DNA from: a virus
Reading direction: 5' to 3' (one strand)
Virus record (IMG/VR): IMGVR_UViG_3300042345_000286
Coordinates: 1 to 20,053 of that record
DNA length: 20,053 nucleotides
In this document: piece by piece, positions 1-13,500 of the stretch
Layout: each line of letters opens with the position of its first letter
Position numbering within the stretch: the stretch's first letter is position 1
Made by a program: the position numbers and the translations under genes
Notes under the pieces: generated by a model
The model's database searches: none
What the model saw: the letters and a program-made list of their open reading frames with translations, nothing else
Told to the model about the DNA's origin: nothing

Positions 1-1551
1 GAATTGCAAAATTACTTTGATATCTTCTTTTTGATTTTTAGACCTAGTTATAGAAGGTCTATTATCCACGTATATAATTTCTCCTGAATATTTTGATACT
101 TCAGGTTGGGATATACCACCAATAAAGGTTTGTCCAAGATAGTATGTCTTATTATTTATTACTGTAGATATACCTGTGAAGTTTGTATCTATTCCCAATA
201 CACTACTTCCTCCAAGTATATTAACTGATCCACCTGAAGTAGTTTGTGTAGTAAATCTATTCAATACAAATCCATAATCTGGATTAATTTTTTTAGTCTT
301 ATCTGTGTTAAATCCAACTAAACTTCTATCTTGCCAATATTTTAAAACACCAGTAATTTTATCATACGAAATAACTCTTCCTACTGCAGTAACTCCGACT
401 CCTATGGTTTGACGTATCAAAGCATTTGGAGTAAATGTAGCTTGACTGTATCCAATTCCAGTAAGTTTTAATGCATATGCAGCACTAGCTTTATCCAAAG
501 TTAATATAGAATCTCCTCCATTTGCTAATGGATTTCTTACTATACCAACTCTAGAAATTTTATTTCCAATAATAAAATCGGGATTATCGACACTATTTTC
601 CATTCGAGCATATACCGCCACATTATATGCCCCAAGTTCTCTATAAATGTCATATCCATGCCCATCTTTAGGAGGAATTATAACATCTACAACAGCAGCA
701 GTAGATCCAACTGGTATTCCACCTGCCCTTAAATCTAAAACAGCATGAGTGTAATCTGATCCGCCATTTGTTATAGTTACACTTTCTAATTTCGATTCAC
801 TATTAATAATTACAGTTGCCTTAGCATCAGCTCCATCTCCATAAATTGGCACATTTGTATATGATCTATTTGCCGTGCCCAGTCCAACACCTCTATTTTT
901 AATAACTGCGACTTTTAATTGTCCGCTTGTTAAGGAATTATTTCTTACATTAAAATATTCTAAATTTGTTTCCCAATCATTTGGAACTGGAATAAAATTA
1001 GTGGATTCAAATTTTATTATGTCTGATGGTTTTATAGTATATAAGTATTTCCAAAGATAACCATCTTGACTATCTCCAGCAGATCTTGGTTCCAAATCTG
1101 TAAAATTTGGTTCATCTAAAGATGGTCTTCCATTTGGATTTTCAGGATCTGTACCATTATGAATACAAATATAAACTTTATATTCACTATTAACAATGTA
1201 GTAATTTGCAGAATATAAATTAGTTGATTTAGATGGTTGAGATAAATTTGTTCTCGATATGTCGTGTCTATACATATCATATGTGGTTCCATCTTCCCAC
1301 ATAACTTTTCTAACAACTGATTTAATATCACTAGACGATATTTTTTTAAGTGATATCATCGTATCCCAATAGTCATTTTCTTCATCAAATGAATCTTTTG
1401 GTGAAGGAGGGCTTGCATCCCAATCGCTTTGATAATCATCTGGATTGCTAAGCCCTACAAAAGCATAATATGAATTAGAAGACGAAGATGCAATAGAAAC
1501 GAAGTTTCTAGCATTAAGAATTCTTAATTGATCAGTTATTATTGCAGACAT
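1..1551 (-). CDS. 8: T4-like baseplate wedge protein gp8 (3' end just off the window)
   Basis: This is a baseplate wedge subunit. In T4, gp8 joins the gp10-7-8-6-53-25 wedge that forms the outer baseplate. The frame is open from ATG at 1551 to the window edge (517 residues) with no internal stop. The N-terminus starts MSAIITDQLRILNAR. Other stretches typical of cyanophage gp8 are SPKDSFDEEN (about 50-59), TYDMYRHD (90-97), YSANYY (113-118) and PSLDEPNFTDLEPR. The last residues seen (GEIIYVDNRPSITR, then EDIKVILQF) look like the gp8 C-terminus, so probably only a few residues are missing. T4 gp8 is about 334 aa, and the longer form here fits my recollection of cyanophage versions. It lies 26 bases after the giant structural gene, in the T4 order 25-6-7-8. 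The family is recognised from remembered motifs, not from a search. Confidence 0.9.
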   Translation of the reverse strand, partial: MSAIITDQLRILNARNFVSIASSSSNSYYAFVGLSNPDDYQSDWDASPPSPKDSFDEENDYWDTMISLKKISSSDIKSVVRKVMWEDGTTYDMYRHDISRTNLSQPSKSTNLYSANYYIVNSEYKVYICIHNGTDPENPNGRPSLDEPNFTDLEPRSAGDSQDGYLWKYLYTIKPSDIIKFESTNFIPVPNDWETNLEYFNVRNNSLTSGQLKVAVIKNRGVGLGTANRSYTNVPIYGDGADAKATVIINSESKLESVTITNGGSDYTHAVLDLRAGGIPVGSTAAVVDVIIPPKDGHGYDIYRELGAYNVAVYARMENSVDNPDFIIGNKISRVGIVRNPLANGGDSILTLDKASAAYALKLTGIGYSQATFTPNALIRQTIGVGVTAVGRVISYDKITGVLKYWQDRSLVGFNTDKTKKINPDYGFVLNRFTTQTTSGGSVNILGGSSVLGIDTNFTGISTVINNKTYYLGQTFIGGISQPEVSKYSGEIIYVDNRPSITRSKNQKEDIKVILQF

Positions 1552-1565
1552 TTTATTGGTTTTTT

Positions 1566-1577
1566 ATTTATTTATTA
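1566..1577 (-). promoter_or_regulatory. Possible late promoter upstream of gp8
   Basis: The 26-base gap between the giant gene and gp8 reads TAATAAATAAAT on the minus strand. It contains AATAAATA, one base from the T4 late consensus TATAAATA. The leader before the gp8 ATG at 1551 would be about 10-15 bases. The gap is AT-rich overall, so chance similarity is likely; this is position plus motif only. Confidence 0.3.
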
Positions 1578-4500
1578 TCAAAGATAACCAAAATATTTCA
1601 GGGGATTTTTTCTTCTGATTATAGAAGAAGTGTCAATTCCAGAAATTCCATTTTCAGTATATGCATAGAAATTTTTTGGACTCTTTCTTGTTGGAATTGA
1701 AATTTTACCCCAAGAGAAATCTCCATAATACCCGTTATTAAACGATGTTCCAATAGAATTGAAATTGGAAACATTAACCACAACTTTAACAATATTTGTA
1801 GTTCCAACTCCTGTTACAGATGTTTGAGCGACAGAGACTTTAGCTGCTTGATATACGTTATCTACAAATTCGGATCCAATTCCAATGACTGTAAAATCAG
1901 TTCTTAGAGAAGTTAATCCATACCCAACATTTGAATTTCTTACTACAAAATAGTAACCAGTTTGTATTCCACTTATTCCTGTGCTTGTTATTGGTGAAGT
2001 ATTAATAGTAGAATTTCTAACATAAGAATCACTTGGGACATAGAATGTAAATTCGATTCCTGTTGGTATTCCAACCAAAGATGTTGTGGATATTCCAATA
2101 ATAATACCAAAATCTCCTTCATATGAAACATTTTTTATTCTTTCTACTTTAGAAGTTGGAGATTCTATTAATACTAATGGTGGATTAGACTGTGTATAAC
2201 CAATTCCTGAGGTTATTATTCCTATAGAATTAACAGATCCAGAAGAAATATATGCAGTTGCAATCGCTACATTTGCTGAAGATATTCCAATTTTTTTCTG
2301 TATCGTTACAGATGGAGTAAATGTGTAACCAATTCCAGGATTAGTTAATGTTATAGAAGAAATTGTTCCAGCAGAGGAAACCACAGCAGTAGCAGTAGCA
2401 CGTCTTATTTCATCTTGAGATATAATTTCTATATCTGAAATATATGATGTTAAAGTATTTTCTTTATAACTATCAAAGAATGTTTTTAAACTATCAACAA
2501 AAACTACAGTAGATCCAATTCCAACATTTTGAATTATATTCGTTGTTGGATAGATAAGAGGTTCATAGAGAATTCTATTTTTTCCTACTTGTTTTCCATT
2601 TATTATTCTATCTTCAGTTTGCTTCTTCCAAGTTACAGGTCTCAATAACAATTCATTTGTTGATATACCAACACCAGAATATGGAGTTGTTGAAATATCA
2701 TCAGTTGCATTTATTGCCACTACTGTTCTAAATTCTTGATTTAAAAATGGATCATCCGAATTTAGTTCAACATCATCTCCAATTTGAATACTTTCAAGAA
2801 TATCAACTTCCAACACATCAACATCAGCAGTTCCTCTATAGAAAAGAATGGAAGATGTATCTCCTGGTTTTAGTGCTTCAGTAAATGCTATTACACTTCC
2901 GCCTTCGAATATATAACTTTCCCCAGGAACTTGAAGAATATTATTAATAAAGACTAATAAAGTTGATTGAATGTTTATTGGAGATCCAGATTTCGCTCTA
3001 ATTGTCCTTAACTGTCCATCTACTCTAATTGGGAATAATTTTCTCACCCCATCAAATAAATCATCCAGTGGATCTATTGGAAGTAAGTCCCCAACAACCC
3101 AAGATGTGAATTTATTATTATATACTTTATCTACAAAAATCTGCGCTTCTCTAAATGATGGTGATACAGTAGGATCTAATGGAATTCCAGTTAATCCACC
3201 TGTGGGAACAGTTAATATATCTCCAGGTTTGTATCCATATCCATAATTCTTAATATTAAAATCAATTATACTAGATCCTTGTCCAACTACAACATCAACT
3301 TTTGCTTCCGATCCAATTCCACTTGAAGATGAAGAATAATTTAATTTTAAATTGGTATATGATAAAGGTTGATCAAAAACTAAAATTGGAGGTTCAGTAA
3401 ATCCAATTCCAGGATTTACTATAGTAACGTTTGGTGATACATTTCCTGCAATTACTGTTGTAAATCCAACAAATGTAACAGAATAAGATTCGGAATTCTC
3501 AGTTGCGTATCCAACATTAACTATACCTATTTTTGGATTAGTTAAACGTATTTTAACGGAATCGCCAGCATTTATTATAGAAGTGGATGTGCTAGATGTA
3601 GAAACTATAACGGAGGTAGTTCCAAATCCTACAATTTGCCCATCTTTTACCTTAGAACCAATATCAATAAGTCTATTATTATAATATGAAAGTTTATTTA
3701 AAATTCCATTATTATTAATAATAGAAATTATAGTTGATCCGATAGAAACTGTTTCTACGACCTCAGTAATTACTTCTATACTTTCAGTTGCTCTATATCC
3801 AGATCCAGTATTTCCTACACTAATGGATGTTATTGTTCCTGCTATCGATACTGTAGCAGTTCCACCAGCAGAAATTAAAGGTTGATATCCAAGTCCTCCT
3901 GTAGATCCAAATGAAACTATAACACCACCATAAGGAAGTTTAGACTGATTTATATCATACGGAGTAGATGAAGCAGTCCCAACAAATGTAATTGTGGATA
4001 TTCCAGAAACTTCATTTAAGTAGAATGCTCCTTCAATATCAACAGCACCCAATCTTCTTGGTTGTTGGAATATTCCATCAATTAATACGATAGAATTGCC
4101 AGTTGAAAATCCAGAAACGTTATTACCAGATGAAGTTAATGTGTATGATGTAGTAATACCATTAAATTCTTGAGATAAACTATCAAAAATATAATTTTTT
4201 GAATATGGTTCATTTGCAGTATCTGGAACCGAAGATCTTAAGAATGTTCTTCCATTAAAAGTTGAGAATGTAGTTATACCAGTATAATCTCTATCATTAG
4301 GTCTATTCGTAATAGTTCCTATCGGACTCTTTCCTGCAGGAGCTTCAATAAAGTTTATTGTATTTCCTACGATGTTATAATCCCCTTCAATTTTTCTAAT
4401 CAATGATCCTGCAGTATGGAATCCAAGATTTGTTCCCATCCAAGGTCTTTGAACCAATACTAAATTGGAGTCCGCGATTCCAGTTTTATTAATTCGCATA

Positions 4501-7500
4501 ATTTCATCATCAATTCTAATAAGCTCACCACTAAAGAATGAAGTAATTCCAACAAAATTCAAAATACTATCACTTGTTTCTGAATCAGAAGCAAGAAGTG
4601 TTGTTACTGATGATCCAACTATTGGAGATTGTATAAAGTTGTCAATTGCAATTAAACATCTAGAGTTTTGATTTTTCGCTGTAAATTTATGGAATGAACC
4701 AATTCCAACACTTCTCAATTGAATTTCTGTGGGAATAGATTTTAAAGCATTTTCAGCAGTATCTGATACTCTAATGGTAGATGTATTTACAGTTATTGCG
4801 TAGAGTTTATTTGGAAGAATATCTGTAGTTCCAATACCAGCAATACTTGATGTAACAATTCCAATAGGAGTATGAACTCCATCATCAAGATAACTATAAG
4901 AAATTTCTTCCCCAGTTACATAGAAGTGATTTGGTATAGTAAATGTATTATTTGCAATATTTACAATATTTGAGTTATTACCTAAGAATTCTTTCTGGAA
5001 AACTGGCTCATTTTCATAAGTTAATTCAAATGATTTTCGTATATCTTTAGATGTTCCTTCATATAAACCATAACCAGTATCAATAGATGCATTATTCAAT
5101 ACTATCTCATAATTAAGAGATCCAGCATTAATAAGACTTAACGCATTTTGGAACACTCTAACTTGTGTGTTAATATTTGGAATAGGAGTAAATTCAAAAT
5201 TAATGTTCGTTCCAGAAACAGTAGCACCAAAAGTTCCAAGACCAATATGCGTTCTTACTGGAGCATAATCTACTAAATATGCTCTATTTCTATCATTAAT
5301 TACAATAGTTTCTAAAAATTCATAACGATTATTTGTAGTATCTTCTACAGAAATCAGATAATATGCGCCAGAATATGGATTATCATAAGAAGCAATTGTA
5401 TTTTGAACTGGAGTGGATGTTGATCCAATTCCAATATAATGTGATGAGAATTTGGTATTATTTAAAGTTACTGTAGAAACTCCAGAAGATGTAGTATCAC
5501 CTATAGCAACAGTAATGCTATAAAAATGTGAAGTATGAGCTAGGGCAACATTTGGAGTAAAATCTAGATTGATATTTGGACCAGAATAGTAGAAGTGATA
5601 CGTTCCTAATCCAGAAGACGTTTCAGAAGATGCATTAGACATCAATCCATAATCCAAAACATGAATATCAGTCCCATCATGAACTAAAGAAAATTCTATA
5701 AATTCTAGATCCTGTAAATTCAATGCTTCAATTCCAACCAAGATTTTTGCGGATCTATTTGTTTTTGGAATAGTTAAAATATTGGATGGTCCAGTTGAAC
5801 CTGAATTAACATATTTTGTTGTCGCTGCAATACCAACAACACCAAGAGAAGTGGAATCACTTCCATCCAAATAATCATTCATATTATATGAAATATATGA
5901 AATATCATAATCATTCACTTCAAAATTGACTGGATAGAACAGAAGTTTTCCTTCATCTCCACTAATAACAAAATCAAAAGAACCAAGATTTCTAGCTGTA
6001 TCAATTCTTCCATATTGATTCAAATATGAATCAAAACTATCATACATCATACTAATAATGGAAAATTGTCTTTCACCAATAAATCTTTGATCTCTTACAT
6101 AAGTAATATACTTTTTAAATCTCTCGTTTTCCAGTCTAAAACTATCTACAATACTAAATGGAGTAGATCTAGGAGTGTTATTAAATCTGGGACTTACATC
6201 GTCAAAAAGTAATACTCTATTTCCAATAGATTCAAAATAGTCTTGAAGATCTCTGGAATTAAATATTACCTCATTAGATATGTTAGTAGATCCAATTTTT
6301 ATAGTTTTCTCTGATGCTAGATCAAAATCTACAATACAATTTAAATCTACAACTTCAACTATATCAGAAAATGTATCAACAGAAATTCCAGAAATTTCTT
6401 CAGATACCACAGAAACGAATAAATCCGAATTACTGGAATCTGAAGTGGATTCCATCTGCAAATCTGAGAACTTTTTATATCCAGATACATGGTTTAAAGA
6501 ACTTACATAAGAATTCCAATCATCATACTCAACTTTAGATTTTAAAGAATATGAAAAATATTGATAATAATCGCTGTCATGAATTCTTTGAGTATTATCA
6601 TTCAAAAATCCTATTGTATCTTGCCATCCATCAATAACTAATCCAGATGAATTTAAAGTATAATATCCACTAGAATTTTCAACATATACAATTTTGGATC
6701 TTGTATCTGTTATCTCACCATAAATTTCATCATTTATATTAAAACTATCTTTAGATATTATTTTTAATATATCATTTTCTTTATCTGTAGCAATAACTTT
6801 GGATCTTACTTTTCCATTTGTTATGTATTCACCTATTTTATAACTACCCTTTTCTATTTTAATTTCAAATGTAGGGAAGTATTTTTCTGGTATTACTAAT
6901 CCATTTGAAAGTAAAGGATAGAAAGTTCCTGGAGTTTCATCACCAGAAATAAACTCTTTAATATTAAAAGTAATAGATGAATTCGATCCTCCAATGTTTG
7001 GATCTCTACTCTTTACTACAAATGGTTTGTAATTATAATTTGAAGAATTATAACCCTTTCCAATTGTCCCAACTCCTACACTTACATTTTCAATTATAAA
7101 AGTATCATTTATTTCAAATGGAAAATCATTTAAAGAACTATAACTTACACCCAATCCAACGATAACGTCTTTAGTAGTAGAGTTATAATTCATTGATATA
7201 ATAGGAATCCCATTAGTATTACTAATCGGAACAATTTTAACAGAAGATCCAGTTATAGAATTAGTATTTTTTACAATAGAAACATAATTTTCAGACGATG
7301 AATATTGCAATTCAACATCGTTCAATATAATATTTTTTATTGGATCTACCAGTATTAATTTTGGATCTGTAGTATAATTTATTCCAGGGGTCAATTTTTT
7401 AATATATTCAAGTTTTCCTAAAGGAGATATTAATATAATTTGTGGTAATTTAAATTGTGGTTTTAAAGTTGTATCAGAAGGAAATCCAAATCCAATATCT

Positions 7501-10500
7501 TTAACTTCAATTTTTTTGGGTACTCCAATATTTAAACCAATCGGATAAATTAGAGAATCTTTTCCAGCATTTGAATTTATAAGTGATATTGAAGGTAAAG
7601 ATTTAAAGTTCTTTGTCGAATATGGTTGAACTTTATATATTCCTCCAGTTTCAGTTTTAGATGATGTGAAATATGAAATATTAGTGTTTCCATCATTTGA
7701 ATAGAATGATTCTTCTGGAGTCAATGGAAGATAGAATTCAAAATTTGTAGAACCAATGCCAACTTTATTGATACTATGTTTTCCACTATAGTCACTATAA
7801 TCTATTAATACTGTATTATTATTTTGTATATTTTCATTATCAACTAAAATATCTTTTTTAGTTTGAGATATTTTATCTAAATTTATTGGATTTACTTTAT
7901 AGTATAATACTGTAGGATCGGAAAATTGAAGTTCTATTCTTGCATTAGTATCAATTCCAACGTTACCATACTGAATAATTTGAGGTTGAGTTGTGAATTG
8001 ATATTCATCATTAAATTGATTATCGACGTAGAAATTTAATTTAAAGGCAGAATATAATCTAGATCCAACATTATATGACAATGAAGAATCAGAAAGGTCA
8101 AATATAGTTTTTCTTCCAATTTGCAATTTTAATAATGGATTAATTAATCCAATTTCTCCAGTAGAGGCAGAACCAATATTTACATAATTTGGATCTAAAC
8201 TTAAAGATTCATAATAAGAATCGCATAATCTTATAGTATTTTCATCCACAACATTAACATAATAAATCTTATTATTAATAAGATTTGTTGATGGTGAATT
8301 TGAAGTATATACTACTTTTTGACCTGTAAGGAATCTGTGATTTACGATTGTTATAGTATCACTGATTGGATCTATATCTAAATTACTGAATTCGTAGTTT
8401 CCTACTAAAATTCTTCTATTATAATCATTATATTTAACTTTTACAGTGGTAGTTATGCCAATATTTTTAACAAATAAATCCACAGAATCATTTACTCTCA
8501 TATTATGAGTAGATGCTAAAGATACCACCACACTTCCTTTTTTAATCTGGAATGGTTTTATATTATTATAGTTGGTTTTAAAACTATGATTTGTTCCAGA
8601 TCCATTTGATATAAAATATATCAAATTATTAGTTGATGTTATTCCAACATAATTTCCCGTAGATCCAAGTCCAACAACAGAAGTTGATATACCTATAAAA
8701 TCATTTGATAATACTACAGCATAAACTTCTGACTCATCGGTGAGATTATAATTAGTAATTCCATCTAAAGATACATCAAGTCCCGAACCACCATTTGAAT
8801 TGTATATAATCTTAGTCCCATTCTCTATTTGGTGATTTGGAATATAGATTGATCTGATTGGAGCAAATATTTGAGTTGCGCCAATTCCAGGATTCGATAT
8901 TGTTAGTGTAGATCCAATTCCAATTGTCCCAATACCAACAGATTCGGATGGAGTAAAATAATATTCTTTATTCGTTTTTATATTATTTGATGATGTATTT
9001 TGGGGTAAATTAACGTAAAACTTTCTAGTATTTTCAGTTAAAGATTCACCTGTTGTGTATGCTAATCCAACAGTTCCATCATATGCCCTTTGCACCCTAA
9101 TTCTAGATGAAAGAATATCCACCTCCAGAATTTTAACTTTCTCATCTCTAATACTGTATACATCATTCGTTGTTATATTTGGATAAGATAATGGTCCATA
9201 GACATCAAAATAAGTTATTATTCCAGTAATAGATGTGTCTGAAACACCCCTACTTAAAAATAAAACATTATTCTTGATCCTTATTTCAAAAGGTTGATTT
9301 AATTTAAAATTAAAAGTATTTGTTCCAATTCCACTAAAGAATATAGGTTGCCTATCAATTAAATTATGTGTAGAAGTACAAAAACCAATATAATTTCCAT
9401 ATGGGTCCGAATTTGAAATTATTTCTACATTGTTAATTTTTTCACCTTTATATGATATGTTAGAAATTTCTCTACCAACAATACTTTTTATTTTTCCGTA
9501 AATTTCTTCATCATTGAAATTTACCGTATCATCAACTCTATATCCACTTCCAGAATATAAAACCGATATATCAGTGACATTATTTGATGAAACATCCTTT
9601 ACAAAATTATAAATTGGTTTAATTTTATTTGGATTTAATATGTAATTGTAACCTGATGTTTCGGATTCTAAATTATAATGATCTGTATATCTAACTTTGT
9701 TTTCAGTATTGAAATTTTGTAAAGATAAAGCATTTCCAAAATTATCTTCAGATGGAATATGTTTATAAGTATTTCCAATAATATATGGGAACGTTGGTTT
9801 TTTATAGTTAGTGAATGGACCAGAAGTTTCAACTTGACCATCACTTATTGTAGAAAAATATGCATATATTCCATTTGGATATTCTGGAGTTATAGTATAT
9901 CTTCCATTATGTTGATCAAGGTCTCCATTATCAACAAAATCATAATCCTCTACAAAAAATCCTTCTGGATATAAATTAACGCTAGGTCTTTTTGATTTTA
10001 AAGACGATACATATCCAGATTTCATTAATTTGACATTTCCCCCAGTTGGAGTTTCGTATCCATATGGGCCATAAATTGGATTGCCATCATATGCCCATCC
10101 AATTATTGGGGAATGATATGTAGTCTCAACTTCTTTTGAATTGACCAGACTTAGATCTGGTAGATATATTGTTTCTCCATCTGATACTTTTGATCCAAGT
10201 ATTGTTCTACGTAAATTTCTGGGAGCATATAAATGATAATATTGAAGGGTTCTACCCAAAGAACTATTTTTTTCCAAGATTCCATCATCTTGGGTTATTG
10301 TATCCTTCTTTATTAATTTTTCTACATTATTGACAGTCCATTTTTTCGAATTAAATTTAAGTTGGCATCTTCCACCGATAGTTGAAACTTGTAAGGTTGT
10401 TTCTCCTTTAATATATCCATATCCACCATTTATGACCTTAACCTCCACAATAGATCCATTCTCTACTATTGGAGTTAATATTGCTCCAGATCCAACAAAT

Positions 10501-13500
10501 GAATTAATAACAATTAATGGCAAATCTGTATAATTGGAACCACTATTTTGTACATTCACACCAATTATTGTCCCGTTAGAAATTATAGGGAATAATTGAG
10601 CTCCACTACCACTATCAAGTCTATATGAAGGTTGTCTATTGTAATTTAATATTTCTTCTGAACCATAATAATCACCAGCATTATAAACAAAAATTGAAGT
10701 AATATTTCCTATTACAATTGGAGATATTACAGCACTAAAATCTTGCCCGCTTAGCGTTGAAATTCCAATTTTTCCTGTAATTTTAGCTTCTATTGGAGGA
10801 TAATTAAAATAATGAACTCCAGATCCAACAGATGAGAAATTTATATATTCCCCTTTGTTGATATAATAATTTGAAGCAGTTGTCCCAACACCAACGGAAG
10901 ATAATTTGAATCTATTGGTATCAATCTTTGTTACATAATATGATGATGCCGAAGTTAATCCGCTTATTGGAGTTTCCGAGGCATTATATACTATAACTTC
11001 TCCAGTTTCATATCCATGATTCGTTATTGTTATACTATTCGATATTGTGCTTATTCCAGAAGAAGTTGCTTGAATTAATCTATTTTTATACCCTTCTCCA
11101 TTATTTTCGATAACGAACCTTTGAATCTTTTTCTTAGTGGAATACGATTCTATAGAATGTTTTCCTATTCCATAAGAAGTAATATTTACAGTGTTTATTC
11201 CAGATACTGCATCTAATTCTACATTATGGATAGTTATAGATTTTGAATTTAAAGTTTTTATATAATAAATTGAATTATCAGTTAATCCTCCAATTGCAGT
11301 TTGATTAAATGCTCGGTAAATAACTTTTTCGTAATCTCTAAATTTATGATCTTCGGAAAATGTTATTACATTTGTAGATAAATTAACGTTGTTAAAATCT
11401 TCGGATTTGAAAAACTCTTCATGTTTGAATGATGCTAATTCAGCTCTAACTAAAGCTCCTTTTCCACCTCCTCCAATTATATCTACAATAGGAGTATCAA
11501 TATAATCAAATCCAGGATCTACTAATTTTATTCCAGCCAAAGATCCTGCAACCCCAACATATCCTTTAGCAAAATCGTTTGTGGATCTTTGGGAATCATT
11601 TTTATCAGTAATTATTAATCTAGGAGGATTCACTACATCGTAGTCATTTCCTCCATCCAAAACATCTATACTTTCTATCTCACCATAATAAACTAAATCT
11701 GAAGACTTATAATTAAGGATTTCTACACCATTAATTAAAATGCCAGTATTTTGGTTTGGTTTAGTTTCATAAAAATCTAAAGAATCCCTTTTTTGTAATT
11801 CTGGAATTTTTTTCAATAACTTATATGGGACAAAATTATTATCATAATATTTTTCTAGTATAATCGTGCTGTTAGTAACGTTTCCAACTAGATTTATGAA
11901 TTTATTTCCATAAATTGCAGACTTACTTCTGGATAATTTAATTCTGGATGAACTTATTCTTTTAACATAATATAAACCAAAGTCTATATTTAAAGTATTG
12001 CTCGAACTTTGCGGAATGTAATATACAGCATCCCCAGTTAGGAATGAATGTGTTCCAATCTCAAGTTCTTCTCCATTAAAATTACCACTAAAAGATACAG
12101 AATATTTTTTTATATCAAGTGTTAAATTTAAATATGAAGGTAAAGAATTTGATGTAACAAAACTATCACCTTGATAAAAGTCATAATATACATTTGTGAC
12201 ATTTGAAGTCACTTGATCTATAAAAGAGTCGCCAGTATTAACGTATGATATTTGTCTTTCTATATAATAACTTCCAGTAAGATCTATTTCACCCTGTTGT
12301 GATTCTACAACTAAAGACCTTTTATTGTTTAATGATGTAACTTTAAGATTGTTTTTGTTATCTTTGGTATCATATAAAACTAAACTATCTCCAACGTAAA
12401 TATACGAGTCATCATAAAGACTGATAGAATACGAAAAATTAGAAGAATCTACCAGGGTTATATTTTTGACATAATAATAAATTGAATTATTATATAACCA
12501 AGATGTATGAATTGGTCTATTACCAGATAATCCAATATTATCAATTATAACAGGATCATTTTTCGAATATCCTCCGATTGGATTTATAAAAACAGAATCG
12601 GAAATTACAGAAGTAATTTTAAACTCAATTTTATTGTTATTTGGATCATATCCATAAGAATAATTACTATCTCCAACATCACTTCCAGATGGAATATCGA
12701 AAGTTATTCCAGAACATTCTAAAAATTGATTTAGATTTCTATCGTAATATGTTACTAATTTAGTAGTACCATCGGGAAGTTTAATTAATAATTCTCCTTC
12801 ATTTGGAAATCCAATAGTAGAATCAACTGTTACAAAGGTAGAATTTTTTGTTATATTTGAGGTTGCTTTTGTTTTTGGGCTTACATTAAAATTTCCGTAT
12901 ATTGTTCCACTTGAAATATTAATATCTCTATTATAGTCATTATCTAAACTGATCTTATAATAAATTTTATCCCCTCTTTTTATTTCTTCAACATCCAATA
13001 CTGTAGCAAAAGATTGATTGGATGAATTTATTTTATTTTGATATATGGTTTTTCCAACAAGATTTAAAATATTTCTATTATCACACTCTACAACTAATTT
13101 TTGAGCTCTGCGATATTTTGATGCTGATGGAGATATTACGTTATCTGAAGGTTTTAATACCTTTACCTTTTCTCCATACAAAGCATTGAAAAGAATCGTA
13201 AAAGATTTATCAGATCCTTTTGATGAATAAAAATCTTTTACCTGTTTAATAAAAAGTTTTTCATTTACATTTTCATTAAACGTTACCCCTTCAAATCCAG
13301 GAGCAATTTGCTTCTTTATCTTATATAAAAACTCTTTTAAAAATAGAGCACTTAAGTTTGAAATTGCACTACCATCTACATGATCATCAGAATTGGTAGT
13401 GGAAAAAATTAATTTGTCATTTTTTCCATTGAGATCACTTACTCCACTAAATCCTCTGATACATTCTTCAAAACTATTATCAGTTTTGGATTTATATGTA

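Noticed and set aside
1116-1331. 71-codon minus-strand frame inside gp8
   Set aside because: It lies in a different frame from the gp8 reading, which is continuous and recognisable. AT-rich DNA gives such frames by chance.
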